Assembly: GCF_001425025.1 (NCBI RefSeq)
Contig: NZ_LMDE01000006.1
Coordinates: 1 to 64,000 of the forward strand
Origin: Nocardioides sp. Root122
GTDB lineage: Bacteria > Actinomycetota > Actinomycetes > Propionibacteriales > Nocardioidaceae
DNA: 64,000 bases
Direction of reading: 5' to 3'
Within the stretch, counting starts at the first letter, position 1, and each line of letters starts with the position of its first letter. The notes beneath the pieces were generated by a model. The model searched no databases. It was not told where the DNA came from and worked only from the letters and a program-made list of their open reading frames with translations. A program made the position numbers and the translations under genes. This document shows positions 47,306 through 56,043 of the stretch, piece after piece.

Positions 47306-47321
47306 TCGAACGCCTGTTCGA
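47306..47321. promoter_or_regulatory. LexA/SOS box upstream of the AlkB-like gene
   Basis: TCGAACGCCTGTTCGA is an exact match to the actinobacterial LexA consensus TCGAAC-N4-GTTCGA. It covers the -35 region of the promoter whose -10 is TACCAT (47331-47336). LexA binding there would block transcription until DNA damage. Confidence 0.85.
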
Positions 47322-47330
47322 TCTCTGCTG

Positions 47331-47336
47331 TACCAT
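47331..47336 (+). promoter_or_regulatory. TACCAT -10 element for the AlkB-like gene
   Basis: TACCAT ends 7 nt before the GTG at 47344. It lies 9 bp downstream of the LexA box and defines the start codon. Confidence 0.55.
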
Positions 47337-47343
47337 AGGCCAC

Positions 47344-47952
47344 GTGGACTTCCAGACGTCCCTCTTCGCCGACGCCGACGTGGCCGCCCCGGCGCTCGCG
47401 CCGCAGCGCCGTGAGCTCACCCTCGGTGCGTGGGTCGACGTCCAGCGCAACTGGCTGAGCGACCCCGACGAGGTGTTCTCGGCGCTCGTCGAGCGGGTCC
47501 CGTGGCGCTCCGAGCGTCGCGAGATGTACGACGCCGTGGTCGACGTGCCGCGCCTGGTCCACACCTACCTCGCGGCCGACCCGCTGCCGCACCCGGCGCT
47601 CGCCCGCGCCCGCGACGACCTCAGCACCCACTACCTCCCCGAGCTGGGCGAGCCCTTCGTGAGCGCCGGCTGCTGCTACCGCGACGGCCACGACTCCGTG
47701 GCCTGGCACGGCGACACCATCGGGCGCGGCCGGTCGCAGGACACCATGGTCGCCATCGTCAGCGTCGGCGACCCGCGGCGGCTCCTGCTCCGCCCGCGGG
47801 GCGGCGGCTCGTCCATCGCGCTGACGATGGGCCACGGCGACCTCGTGGTGATGGGCGGGTCCTGCCAGCGCACCTGGGAGCACGCGGTGCCCAAGGTGGC
47901 GCACTCCGGCCCCCGCCTCTCGGTGCAGTTCCGGCCGGCCAACGTGTTCTGA
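47344..47952 (+). CDS. alkB: AlkB-like 2-oxoglutarate/Fe(II) dioxygenase
   Basis: 202-aa dioxygenase. Iron ligands are H122 and D124 (WHGDTI) and H180 (WEHAVPK); 2-oxoglutarate-binding arginines are R191 and R197 (RLSVQFRP). Family members repair 1-methyladenine and 3-methylcytosine by oxidative demethylation. The GTG start is set by the -10/LexA arrangement; an upstream in-frame ATG at 47302 would run through the SOS box. It is predicted to be SOS-induced. Convergent with coxG, 9 bp away. Confidence 0.9.
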   Translation: MDFQTSLFADADVAAPALAPQRRELTLGAWVDVQRNWLSDPDEVFSALVERVPWRSERREMYDAVVDVPRLVHTYLAADPLPHPALARARDDLSTHYLPELGEPFVSAGCCYRDGHDSVAWHGDTIGRGRSQDTMVAIVSVGDPRRLLLRPRGGGSSIALTMGHGDLVVMGGSCQRTWEHAVPKVAHSGPRLSVQFRPANVF

Positions 47953-47961
47953 GCGGCCCCC

Positions 47962-48672
47962 TCACCCCCGCCGGAGCAGCCGGCGCAGGAGCACGAGCAC
48001 GACGACGGCGCCGAGCGCCTGCTTCCAGTAGGTCCGCAGGAGCACGGGGAGCACGGCGCTGCCCAGGTCGAGCGCCTCCACCGGTGGCGCGGGCGGCGGT
48101 GGGGGCGGCGGCGGTGGAGGTGACGCGGGGGGCGGCGGTGCCGCGGCACCGGACGGCCCCGCCGGCGGTGGGCCGGCGGCCAGGGGCGCGGGGGACGCAG
48201 CTGCCGACTCACCGCCCAACGGCTCCTCGGGTGCGGCGAGCCGTTGCTCCAGGCAGGTCACGAACTGGCCGAGCAGCTTGTCGGAGACGTCCTGCATCAC
48301 GCCGCGCCCGAACTGCGCGGGCTTGCCGGTGATGGCCAGGTCGGTCTCGACCGCGACGTCCGTCGAGCCGCCGGCCTCGGTCATGGAGACCGTCACCGTG
48401 GCGCCCGCCGTGCCGTTGCCGCGCTTGTCCTTGCCCTTGGCGTCGACGACGAAGCGATGCGCCTCCTCGTCCTTCTCCACGAAGGTGCCGCTGCCGTTGT
48501 ACTGCAGGGCGATCGGACCGAGCTTCACCTTCACCGACCCCGAGAAGGAGTCGGCGTCGGCCTCGGTGACCTGGGCGCCGGGGAAGCACTCGGCCACCGA
48601 CGCGATGTCGTTGAAGTGCGCCCAGGTCTCCTCGACCCCGATCGGGACGGTGAAGTGGTGGCTCAGCTCCAT
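47962..48672 (-). CDS. coxG: CoxG-like SRPBCC protein with polyproline linker and membrane anchor
   Basis: 236-aa protein. Residues 1-145 are the START-like SRPBCC/CoxG domain (MELSHHFTVPIGVEETWAHFNDI). A Pro/Ala-rich linker with ten consecutive prolines (185-194) leads to a C-terminal hydrophobic helix (about 206-230) with a basic tail. CoxG is thought to recruit carbon-monoxide dehydrogenase to the membrane, which fits this build. It starts directly after the coxM stop (TAG-ATG) as the last gene of the coxSLMG operon. Confidence 0.88.
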   Translation of the reverse strand: MELSHHFTVPIGVEETWAHFNDIASVAECFPGAQVTEADADSFSGSVKVKLGPIALQYNGSGTFVEKDEEAHRFVVDAKGKDKRGNGTAGATVTVSMTEAGGSTDVAVETDLAITGKPAQFGRGVMQDVSDKLLGQFVTCLEQRLAAPEEPLGGESAAASPAPLAAGPPPAGPSGAAAPPPPASPPPPPPPPPPAPPVEALDLGSAVLPVLLRTYWKQALGAVVVLVLLRRLLRRG

Positions 48673-49518
48673 CTAGTTCCCCGCCGCCTTGAGGACGGCC
48701 CGCCCGGTCAGGACGCGGGCGAGGTGCTGGCGGTAGTCGGCGGCACCGTTGAGGTCCGAGGGCGGGTTGGTGCCGTCGGCGGCCAGGTCGGCCGCAGCGC
48801 GTACGCCGTCCTCCGTGGCGCTCGCGCCGGCGAGGGCCTGCTCCGCCGCGCTCGCGCGCAACGGGGTGGAGCCCATGTTGGTAAGCCCGATCCTGGCCTC
48901 GTCGATGGAGCCCTTCACGGTGGCGGCCACGGCGACGATCGGCCACTGGTGCGCCACCCGGACGAACTTCTCGTAGTGGGCACCCCAACCGGTGTGCTTG
49001 GGGATGCGCACCTCGGTGAGGATCTCGTCGTCGCCGATCGCGGTCTCGAAGAGATCGACGAAGAAGTCGGCCGCCTCGACCGTCCGGGTGCCGCCCGGAC
49101 CCGCGATCACGAACTGGGCCCCGAGGGCGAGCGCGGGCGCGCCGAGGTCGCCCGCCGGGTCGGCGTGGGCCAGCGCGCCGCCGAAGGTGCCGCGGTGCCG
49201 GATCTGGGAGTCGGCCACCTCGGCGGCCGCCTTCGAGACCAGCAGAGCGTGCTCCTTGACGAGCGCGTCGTCGCGCACGTCGTGGTGGGTCGTCATCGCG
49301 CCGATCACGATCGCGTCCCCGTCGTCACGGATCCCCCGCAACGAAGAGATGCCGCCGAGGTCGATGACCACCTCCGGAGCGTTGAGCCGCATCCGCAGCA
49401 CCGGCAGCAGGCTCTGCCCGCCGGCCATGATCTTCGCGTCGTCGCCGTGCTCGCCGAGGGCGGCCAGCGCCTCCTCGACCGAGGTCGGGGCGAGGTAGTC
49501 GAACTGCACCGGGATCAT
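48673..49518 (-). CDS. coxM: CO dehydrogenase-like FAD-binding medium subunit
   Basis: 281-aa FAD subunit of the xanthine-oxidase family. AGGQS (32-36) and TFGG (111-114) followed by AHADPAGD are the two FAD-contact motifs. It passes electrons from the 2Fe-2S subunit onward. ATG overlaps the coxL stop (ATGA). Confidence 0.92.
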   Translation of the reverse strand: MIPVQFDYLAPTSVEEALAALGEHGDDAKIMAGGQSLLPVLRMRLNAPEVVIDLGGISSLRGIRDDGDAIVIGAMTTHHDVRDDALVKEHALLVSKAAAEVADSQIRHRGTFGGALAHADPAGDLGAPALALGAQFVIAGPGGTRTVEAADFFVDLFETAIGDDEILTEVRIPKHTGWGAHYEKFVRVAHQWPIVAVAATVKGSIDEARIGLTNMGSTPLRASAAEQALAGASATEDGVRAAADLAADGTNPPSDLNGAADYRQHLARVLTGRAVLKAAGN

Positions 49519-51986
49519 TGGTCTGCACCTCCTGCGGTCGGGTCCTGGTTGAGGGCGCCCTCCTCGAAGTGCGGCATCGCGTCCGCCGGGGTCGGGGCGT
49601 CCCCGTCGTGGGCGTGGATCGCTCGCCACACCCGCTCCGGGGTGCACGGCATCTGGATGTCGCTGACGCCCAGGTGCCGTACGGCGTCGACGACGGCGTT
49701 GACGACCGCCGGGGTGGACGCGATGGTGCCGGCCTCGCCGACGCCCTTGGTGCCGAGCGTGTTGGTGGTGCAGATGCTCGGCTCGTCGGTGTGGACCACG
49801 TCGAAGGAGATCGTGTCGGCGGCCGTCGGCAGCAGGTAGTCGACGAACGAGCCGCTCACCAGCGTGCCGGACTCGTCGTGCACCGCCTCCTCCCACAGCG
49901 CCTGCGCGATGCCCTGCACCAGGCCGCCGTGCACCTGCCCGGCGACGATCAGCGGGTTGATGATCGTGCCGATGTCGTCGCAGCAGGTGTACTTGCGCAT
50001 CGTCACGGCGCCGGTCTCGGTGTCGACCTCCATCGCGCACAGGTGCGTGCCGTGGGGGTAGTTGAAGTTCACCGGGTCGTAGGTCGCGTCGGCGTCGAGG
50101 CTCAGCTCCATGCCCTCGGGGTAGTCGTGCCCCGCGAACGTCGCTGTCGCCAGCTCCTGGATCGCCTTGCCCTGGTCGGTGCCGCGGACGGTGAACCTGC
50201 CGTCGGCGTAGTCCAGGTCGTCGGCGTTGGCCTCGAGCAGGTGCGCAGCGAGCACCTTGGCCTTGTCGATCACCTTGTCAACAGCCTTCACGAGCGCCTC
50301 ACCACCGACGACCAGCGAGCGCGAGCCATAGGTGTCGAGACCCTTCGGGGCCACCTGCGTGTCACCGTGCAGCACCTCGACGTCCTCGAACGGGACGCCG
50401 AGCCGGTCCGCCACGATCTGGCTGAACGCGGTCTCGTGGCCCTGTCCGTGCGCGCTGGCACCGGTCACGACCTCGACCTTGCCGAGCGGGGTCATCCGCA
50501 CGCTCGCGTTCTCCCAGCCACCGGCGCCGTAGTCGAGGCTGCCGAGGACCCGGCTGGGCGCCAGGCCGCACATCTCGGTGAACGTCGAGACACCGATGCC
50601 GAGCTGGACGCGGTCACCGCGGTCGCGCCGCTCCTTCTGCTCGGCGCGGAGCTCGTCGTAGCCGAAGGACGCCTTGGCCTTCGCCGTCGCCGCCTCGTAG
50701 TTGCCCGTGTCGTACTCCAGGCCCGCGACCGTGGTGAACGGGAACTCCTCGTGGGTGATCCAGTTGCGCTCGCGGATCTCGAGCGGGTCGACGCCCACCT
50801 CGGCGGCGAGCTCGTCCATCAGCCGCTCGATGGCGTACGTCGCCTCCGGCCGGCCGGCGCCGCGGTAGGCGTCGGTGAAGGTGGTGTTGGTGAGGACGGT
50901 CTGGCACTCGAAGCGGTAGGCCGGGAACTTGTAGATCGCGTTGAACATGAAGGCGCCGAGGACCGGTACGCCGCCGCCGACGATCGCGACGTAGGCGCCG
51001 AGGTCGGCGTCGAGGTGCACCTTGAGCGCGGTGACCTTGCCGTCCTTGTCGGCGGCGAGGGTGAGCGTCTGCACCTGGTCGCGGCCGTGGTGCGCCGCCA
51101 TCAGGCTCTCGCTGCGGGTCTCGGTGTACTTGACCGGCTTCATCAGCCTGCGGGCCACCGCCCAGGCGACCCACTCCTCCGGCGTCGCCTGGAGCTTGCC
51201 ACCGAAGCCGCCACCGACGTCAGGGGCGATGACCCTGATCTTGCTCTCGGGCACGCCGGTGGTGGCCGCCAGGGCGAACCTCAGGATGTGCGGGATCTGG
51301 GTCGCCGACCACATGGTGAGCTGCTCACCGGTCGGGTCCACGACGACGCTGCGCGGCTCCATGAAGGCGGGGATCAGCCGCTGCTGCCGGTACTCCCGCT
51401 CGATGACGATGCCGCCGTTGCGCGCCTCCTCGATGGCCGCCTCGACCTCGCCGCCGGTGCCGGCCTCCTGGGAGTCGAAGACCCAGAGCGCGGACTTGTT
51501 GGTGCCGAGGTCGGGGTGGGCGAGGACCTCGTCCTGGAGGGCCTTCTTGATCCCGATGACGGCGGGCAGCTCGTCGTACTCGACGTCGACGAGCTCGGCC
51601 GCGTCCCGTGCCGCAGCGGCGCTGCGGGCGACGACGACGGCGACGATCTCGCCTGCGAAGGCGACCCGGTCGGCGGGCATGGGCGAGTGGCTTGGGGTCT
51701 TCTGGTCCGGGGTGATCGGCCAGGCGTTGATGCAGACCCCGAGCTCCTCGCCGAAGTCCTTGCCGCTCAGGACCGCGACGACGTTCTTCGCGGCCTTGGC
51801 AGCCTCGGTGTCGACCGAGGTGATGGTGGCGTGCGCGAAGGGGCTGCGGACCATCGCGAGGTGCAGCATCCCCGGCAGGGTGATGTTGTCGGTCCAGCGG
51901 GTCCGGCCGGTGATCAGCCGCTGGTCCTCCTTGCGGCGGCGGTCCTTGCCGATCTCGGCAGCGGGACGGTCCTGGGTGGCGGTCAT
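49515..51986 (-). CDS. coxL: Form II CO dehydrogenase-like molybdenum large subunit
   Basis: 823-aa Mo-hydroxylase large subunit. The active-site loop reads AYRGAGR (373-379), the form II signature; bona fide CO oxidisers of form I carry AYXCSFR. Other cofactor contacts are GGGFGGK (258-264) and GVGEAGTI near the C-terminus. Form II enzymes may oxidise CO poorly and often act on aldehydes, purines or other heterocycles, so the true substrate is open. The operon order S-L-M also fits form II. ATGA overlaps at both ends. Confidence 0.93.
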   Translation of the reverse strand: MTATQDRPAAEIGKDRRRKEDQRLITGRTRWTDNITLPGMLHLAMVRSPFAHATITSVDTEAAKAAKNVVAVLSGKDFGEELGVCINAWPITPDQKTPSHSPMPADRVAFAGEIVAVVVARSAAAARDAAELVDVEYDELPAVIGIKKALQDEVLAHPDLGTNKSALWVFDSQEAGTGGEVEAAIEEARNGGIVIEREYRQQRLIPAFMEPRSVVVDPTGEQLTMWSATQIPHILRFALAATTGVPESKIRVIAPDVGGGFGGKLQATPEEWVAWAVARRLMKPVKYTETRSESLMAAHHGRDQVQTLTLAADKDGKVTALKVHLDADLGAYVAIVGGGVPVLGAFMFNAIYKFPAYRFECQTVLTNTTFTDAYRGAGRPEATYAIERLMDELAAEVGVDPLEIRERNWITHEEFPFTTVAGLEYDTGNYEAATAKAKASFGYDELRAEQKERRDRGDRVQLGIGVSTFTEMCGLAPSRVLGSLDYGAGGWENASVRMTPLGKVEVVTGASAHGQGHETAFSQIVADRLGVPFEDVEVLHGDTQVAPKGLDTYGSRSLVVGGEALVKAVDKVIDKAKVLAAHLLEANADDLDYADGRFTVRGTDQGKAIQELATATFAGHDYPEGMELSLDADATYDPVNFNYPHGTHLCAMEVDTETGAVTMRKYTCCDDIGTIINPLIVAGQVHGGLVQGIAQALWEEAVHDESGTLVSGSFVDYLLPTAADTISFDVVHTDEPSICTTNTLGTKGVGEAGTIASTPAVVNAVVDAVRHLGVSDIQMPCTPERVWRAIHAHDGDAPTPADAMPHFEEGALNQDPTAGGADQ

Positions 51987-52468
51987 GCGGTCGCCCCCGT
52001 CGACGTCTGCTCGGCAGCGTGGAGCACGCTCTTGACGATGTTGTGGTAGCCCGTGCAGCGGCAGAGGTTGCCCTCCATGCCGAGCCGGACCTCCTCCTCG
52101 GTGGGGTGCGGGTTCTCGCCGAGCAGGTCGACGGCCTGCATGATCATCCCCGGCGTGCAGAAGCCGCACTGCAGTCCGTGGCACTCCCGGAAGGCCTCCT
52201 GGACCGGGTGCAGCTCACCCTCGGCGGTGTCGGCCAGCCCCTCGATCGTGGTCACCGTGCGGCCGTTGGCCTGCACGGCGAGGACGTTGCAGGACTTCAC
52301 GCTCGTCCCGTCGAGGTGGACGGTGCACGCCCCGCAGTTCGAGGTGTCGCAGCCGATCACGGTGCCGGTCTTGCCGAGCTTCTCGCGGAGGTACTGCACC
52401 AGCAGCATCCGCGGCTCGACGTCATCGGAGACCGCAGCCCCGTCGACGGTGAGTTCGATCTTGGTCAT
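51983..52468 (-). CDS. coxS: CO dehydrogenase-like 2Fe-2S small subunit
   Basis: 161-aa iron-sulfur subunit. The plant-ferredoxin-type cluster uses C40, C45, C48 and C60. The second, all-helical cluster uses C101, C104, C136 and C138 (CGFCTPG and CRCTG). GGAGG (52479-52475) lies 6 nt upstream of the ATG. First gene of the coxSLMG operon. Confidence 0.94.
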   Translation of the reverse strand: MTKIELTVDGAAVSDDVEPRMLLVQYLREKLGKTGTVIGCDTSNCGACTVHLDGTSVKSCNVLAVQANGRTVTTIEGLADTAEGELHPVQEAFRECHGLQCGFCTPGMIMQAVDLLGENPHPTEEEVRLGMEGNLCRCTGYHNIVKSVLHAAEQTSTGATA

Positions 52469-52509
52469 GCAGTGCCTCCGGGCGTGTGAGGTGGGTCACT
52501 CCGCCCCCG

Positions 52510-52546
52510 ACGCTAGGTCGCGGTGGTTGGCGACCGGTTGGTCGCC
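52510..52546 (-). promoter_or_regulatory. coxS promoter with inverted repeat at -35
   Basis: -10 TAGCGT lies at 52515-52510 on the minus strand. A perfect repeat GGCGACC-GGTT-GGTCGCC (52529-52546) covers the place of the -35 box, which lacks a TTGAC-like sequence. It is a candidate site for the regulator encoded just upstream. It could instead form a terminator hairpin for that gene. Confidence 0.5.
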
Positions 52547-52568
52547 CTCGCAGGACCAGACCGGGCCG

Positions 52569-53792
52569 TCAGCGGGCGGCGGCCAGCCGGCCCTTCAGCA
52601 GGGGTGCCACCGGGTGGTGCACGGGCAGGGCGGCGAGGCAGGCCTCCACCACGGCGGTGTCGTACGGCGCGAGGTCGCTGTAGCGCAGGACCGCGTCGGG
52701 GTCGGGGTGTGCGAGCAGCGCCTCGCGCACGCTGACCGCGAGGTAGTCGCCCATCTGGACCAGCGCCGGCGACTCCGTGCCGGGCAGCAGGTCGCCGCCG
52801 TAGGCGCGCACGGCGGCGCGCACGTCGCCGCGCCGCAGCAGCCGCTGCACCTCCTCCACGTCGGTGGCGACCGGCATCGTGAGCCGGTAGGGGCGCGAGG
52901 ACAGCTGCCCGGCCAGCGCGGCCCGCAGGTGCGACACCTCCGCCTTGAGCGTCGAGGTCGTCACCGCGGCGTCTCCGTAGAGCAGCGAGTGGAGGTGCTC
53001 GACGGACAGCCCGGCCGGGTGCAGGGCCAGGAGGGCCAGGATCTCGGTCTGGCGGCGGTTGAGCAGCAGGCGCCGGCCGTCGAGCCAGACCTCGGCCGTG
53101 CCGAGCAGGGTCAGCGTGAGACCGGGCTCGTCCGGGCCCTCGTCGCCGCCGAGCACGCCACGCCGGTCGGTGGGCATCGCGCCCTCGATCAGCCGCGCCA
53201 TCACCCGCGCCGTCGCCAGCCCGATCGGGTGGGTGCGCTCCCAGGTGGTCGAGAGGTCGATGACCCCCAGCGAGCGACCGGTCACCGGGTCGAAGACGGG
53301 AGCCGCCCAGCACACCCAGTTGTGCACGACCTCGGCGTAGTGCTCGGCGCTGAACACCATCGCCGGCGCCGCCGTCCGCCCGGCGATGGCCAGCGCGTTG
53401 GTGCCCACGCTGCGCTCGTCCCAGCGCCCGCCGGGGACGAAGTTGACGCTCTCGGCCTTGCGCCGCATCACCCGTCCGCCGTAGGTCCACAGGATCCGGG
53501 TCTGCTCGTCGGTGACCGCGATGACCAGGTCGCCGTCCTCGGCCGTGCGACGCAGCTCGTCCTGCACGCGCATCACCGCGGTCTGGAGCGGTGAGGCGTT
53601 CCAGAACTCGGCGGTGTCGCCCTCGTCGTCGAGCGGCGCCTGGGTGACCGTCGGCGAGACCACCCCGGAGAGCTGCCAGCTGCTCAGGATCTCGGGCCGC
53701 ACCGCCTCGGACTGCTCGTCACCCTGGGCGACGAACCTCGTCCACGCGCGCACCGCGCTCACACGGCGTGCGTGCAGGTCTTCGCTGGTCAT
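52569..53792 (-). CDS. GAF-domain regulator with SARP/BTAD-like C-terminal part
   Basis: 407-aa transcription factor. Residues 20-220 resemble the sensor half of AcoR-type regulators, with GGRWDERSVGTNALAIA and WVCWAAPVFDPVTGRSLGVIDLS. No AAA+ domain follows; instead a winged helix of the OmpR/SARP type (LTLLGTAEVWLDGRRLLLNRRQTEILALL) and helical repeats close the protein. The GAF part probably senses a small molecule, and the site upstream of coxS is its likely target. GGAG sits near the ATG. Confidence 0.8.
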   Translation of the reverse strand: MTSEDLHARRVSAVRAWTRFVAQGDEQSEAVRPEILSSWQLSGVVSPTVTQAPLDDEGDTAEFWNASPLQTAVMRVQDELRRTAEDGDLVIAVTDEQTRILWTYGGRVMRRKAESVNFVPGGRWDERSVGTNALAIAGRTAAPAMVFSAEHYAEVVHNWVCWAAPVFDPVTGRSLGVIDLSTTWERTHPIGLATARVMARLIEGAMPTDRRGVLGGDEGPDEPGLTLTLLGTAEVWLDGRRLLLNRRQTEILALLALHPAGLSVEHLHSLLYGDAAVTTSTLKAEVSHLRAALAGQLSSRPYRLTMPVATDVEEVQRLLRRGDVRAAVRAYGGDLLPGTESPALVQMGDYLAVSVREALLAHPDPDAVLRYSDLAPYDTAVVEACLAALPVHHPVAPLLKGRLAAAR

Positions 53793-53928
53793 GGCGGCTC
53801 CACGGGTTCCCCTGAGGTCGCCGCCAACCTAGCCCGACTGTGACGCCCACAACAGGGAACGGGACCACTGGGTCCGTCGGGAGGTGCTGCTCCGGCCGGC
53901 CCGGCCGCCGGTCACCGCCCGTCGGGCG

Positions 53929-54855
53929 TCAGCGCCGCCGCACGAAGGTCGCGACGATGCCCGGGTGGTCGGTGACCATGTGCCGGTAGGGGCGGAAGGA
54001 GCGGATCCGGAAGTCCGAGTGGCGCTCGGCCATGACGTAGTCGATCCCGGACCCGCGACGGTGGTCGTCGGCGGAGTAGTTGGTCTCGAGCCGCAGCGGC
54101 TTGGTGATGCGCCCCTTGACGAGGTTCTCGCCCGTGTCGCGGTTCTCGGTGACGTTGCAGTCGCACATGGCGACGAACTGGTGCGCCTTGCGCGTGTCGT
54201 CCTTCAGCGAGCGGATCGCGCCGGCCATCCGCCACATCGCCTCCACGCCGCGACGGTTGGCGTAGTTGGGGCCGCCGGTGCGGCGGTTGTGGAGGTGGTT
54301 GGGCAGGTGGAAGCTGACCGCACGGATGGTGTGGCCGCTCGCGCGGTTGCGGAGCACGGCCACCACGCCGTACTGGTCGTGGGCGATCCGACCGGAGTAG
54401 CGCCGCCAGGTCGTGCCGGTGAGCAGGACCGACCAGGTCTTCTGGAGCTTCCACACGCGCTTGTCGAAGGCGATGGGGTTGTCGTCCGTGCCGGTCGGGC
54501 CGCTGGGCATCAGCAGGGTCCACGCCTTCGGCAGCGACGCGCGCAGGGCGGGACGGCTGAAGAGCCGCTCCTGGAAGCCGACGACCGAGGCGCCGCCGCC
54601 GATGACCTGGCTGATGTCGTGGCGCATGCCCGCGACGCGCATCCCCTTCTTCAGGTTGAGCGTCGCCACGGCGAAGCGGTTGCCCGAGGCTGCGGCGTGC
54701 GACGAGGCGGCAGCGTTGCGCTCCGGCTGGCGCGCCTGCGCGGGCGAGCCGGCGAGCAGCACGCTCGCCAGCAGCAGGAGCGCTGCGGCGGCGGAGAGGA
54801 TCGGGCGGACGAGGACACGGGGGCGCACGGCGAGCAAAAACATCCCGAAGACCAT
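53929..54855 (-). CDS. Secreted endonuclease/exonuclease/phosphatase family protein
   Basis: 308-aa exported protein. A signal peptide (LLLLASVLLAGSPAQA, cleavage near residue 42) precedes an EEP fold. Key residues are E in VVGFQERL, N in SFHLPNHLH, D in CDCNVTENR, and DH in VTDHPGIVATF. This fold covers nucleases, sphingomyelinases and phosphatases. I start at ATG 54855; an upstream TTG at 54879 is less likely. It lies between the two cox gene blocks without obvious functional link. Confidence 0.82.
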   Translation of the reverse strand: MVFGMFLLAVRPRVLVRPILSAAAALLLLASVLLAGSPAQARQPERNAAASSHAAASGNRFAVATLNLKKGMRVAGMRHDISQVIGGGASVVGFQERLFSRPALRASLPKAWTLLMPSGPTGTDDNPIAFDKRVWKLQKTWSVLLTGTTWRRYSGRIAHDQYGVVAVLRNRASGHTIRAVSFHLPNHLHNRRTGGPNYANRRGVEAMWRMAGAIRSLKDDTRKAHQFVAMCDCNVTENRDTGENLVKGRITKPLRLETNYSADDHRRGSGIDYVMAERHSDFRIRSFRPYRHMVTDHPGIVATFVRRR

Positions 54856-54862
54856 AAGTGAG

Positions 54863-54892
54863 CCCCGCCCGACCGCCAACTCGCGGGCGGGG
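54863..54892. terminator. Hairpin terminator downstream of xdhC
   Basis: CCCCGCCCG (54863-54871) pairs perfectly with CGGGCGGGG (54884-54892) across a 12-nt loop. It separates the moxR-VWA-xdhC operon from the EEP gene on the same strand. Confidence 0.65.
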
Positions 54893-54909
54893 TGGGTCGC
54901 CCCGGCGAC

Positions 54910-56043
54910 TCAGTCGTCGTGGTGGATCCGGCCCGCGGTGCTCGCCAGCCGCTCCCCCGACCCGCCCCACTGCCGGGCCACGATCTCGGCGGCGATGGAG
55001 ACCGCGGTCTCCTCCGGGGTCCGGGCCCCCAGGTCGAGCCCGATCGGCGAGGAGAGCAGTGCGATCTCCTCCGCGGACAGCCCGGCCTCGACCAGCCGGC
55101 CGGTCCGCTCGTCGTGCGTGCGACGGGACCCCATCGCGCCGATGTAGGCAGGACGTACGTCGTCGGGCAGGCGCAGCGCCACCTCGAGGAGGGGGACGTC
55201 GAACTTGGGGTCGTGGGTCAGCAGCGTGAGCACGGTCCGTCGGTCGATACGACCGGCCTCGAGCTCGGCCTTCAGGTAGCGGTGCGGCCAGTCGACGACC
55301 ACTTCGTCGGCACCGGGGAAGCGCGAGGTGGTGGCGAACACGGGGCGGGCGTCGCACACGGTCACGTGGTAGCCGAGGAACGAGCCGACCCTGGCGACGG
55401 CGGCCGCGAAGTCGATCGCCCCGAAGACCAGCATCCGCGGCTTGGGCGCGAAGCCCCACACGAAGACCCGCATGCCCTCGCCACGCCGCTCGCCGTCGGG
55501 TCCGTAGGTCATCGTGGCGTTGGAGCCGGCGGCGAGCAGACCGAGGGCGTCGTCGTGGACGGCCGCGTCCGCGCGCTCCGACCCGAGGCTGCCCTCGGCA
55601 CGCACGTCCGGGCGCACGACCATCCGGCGTCCGAGCCAGGCCGGGTCGGGATGCTCGATCACGGTCGCCAGCGCCACCGGTCGTCCGGCCGCGACGTCGG
55701 CCGCGATGTCGCCCAGCTGGGGGAACGTCTCCCGCGAGACCTGCTCGACGAAGACGTCGAGGATGCCGCCGCAGGTCAGGCCGACCGCGAAGGCGTCGTC
55801 GTCCGAGACGCCGTACCTCTCCAGCACGGGCTCCCCCGTCGACACCACCGTCTGCGCCAGGTCGTAGACCGCGCCCTCGACGCACCCGCCCGACACGGAC
55901 CCGACGGCCGTCTCGTCGGGACCGACGAGCATGGAGGCGCCGGGCGGCCGGGGCGCGGAGCGGAACGTGGCCACCACGGTGCCCACGCCGACGGTCTCGC
56001 CGGCCTCCCACCACTGCATCAGCTCGGGCAGCACGTCACGCAC
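54910..56043 (-). CDS. xdhC: XdhC/CoxF family molybdenum-enzyme maturation protein
   Basis: 377-aa protein. The N-terminal XdhC_CoxI domain has PRPPGASMLVG and SGGCVEGAVYD. The C-terminal Rossmann domain has FGAIDFAAAVARVGSFLGYHVTVCDARP and a terminal IGAMGSRRT motif. XdhC delivers sulfurated molybdenum cofactor to xanthine-oxidase-type large subunits. GTG start overlaps the VWA stop by 8 nt. Confidence 0.9.
   Translation of the reverse strand: MRDVLPELMQWWEAGETVGVGTVVATFRSAPRPPGASMLVGPDETAVGSVSGGCVEGAVYDLAQTVVSTGEPVLERYGVSDDDAFAVGLTCGGILDVFVEQVSRETFPQLGDIAADVAAGRPVALATVIEHPDPAWLGRRMVVRPDVRAEGSLGSERADAAVHDDALGLLAAGSNATMTYGPDGERRGEGMRVFVWGFAPKPRMLVFGAIDFAAAVARVGSFLGYHVTVCDARPVFATTSRFPGADEVVVDWPHRYLKAELEAGRIDRRTVLTLLTHDPKFDVPLLEVALRLPDDVRPAYIGAMGSRRTHDERTGRLVEAGLSAEEIALLSSPIGLDLGARTPEETAVSIAAEIVARQWGGSGERLASTAGRIHHDD

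Noticed and set aside
53895..53928. Possible terminator (CGCCC-GTC-GGGCG) after the EEP gene
   Set aside because: Only a 5-bp stem in very GC-rich sequence; too weak to call.
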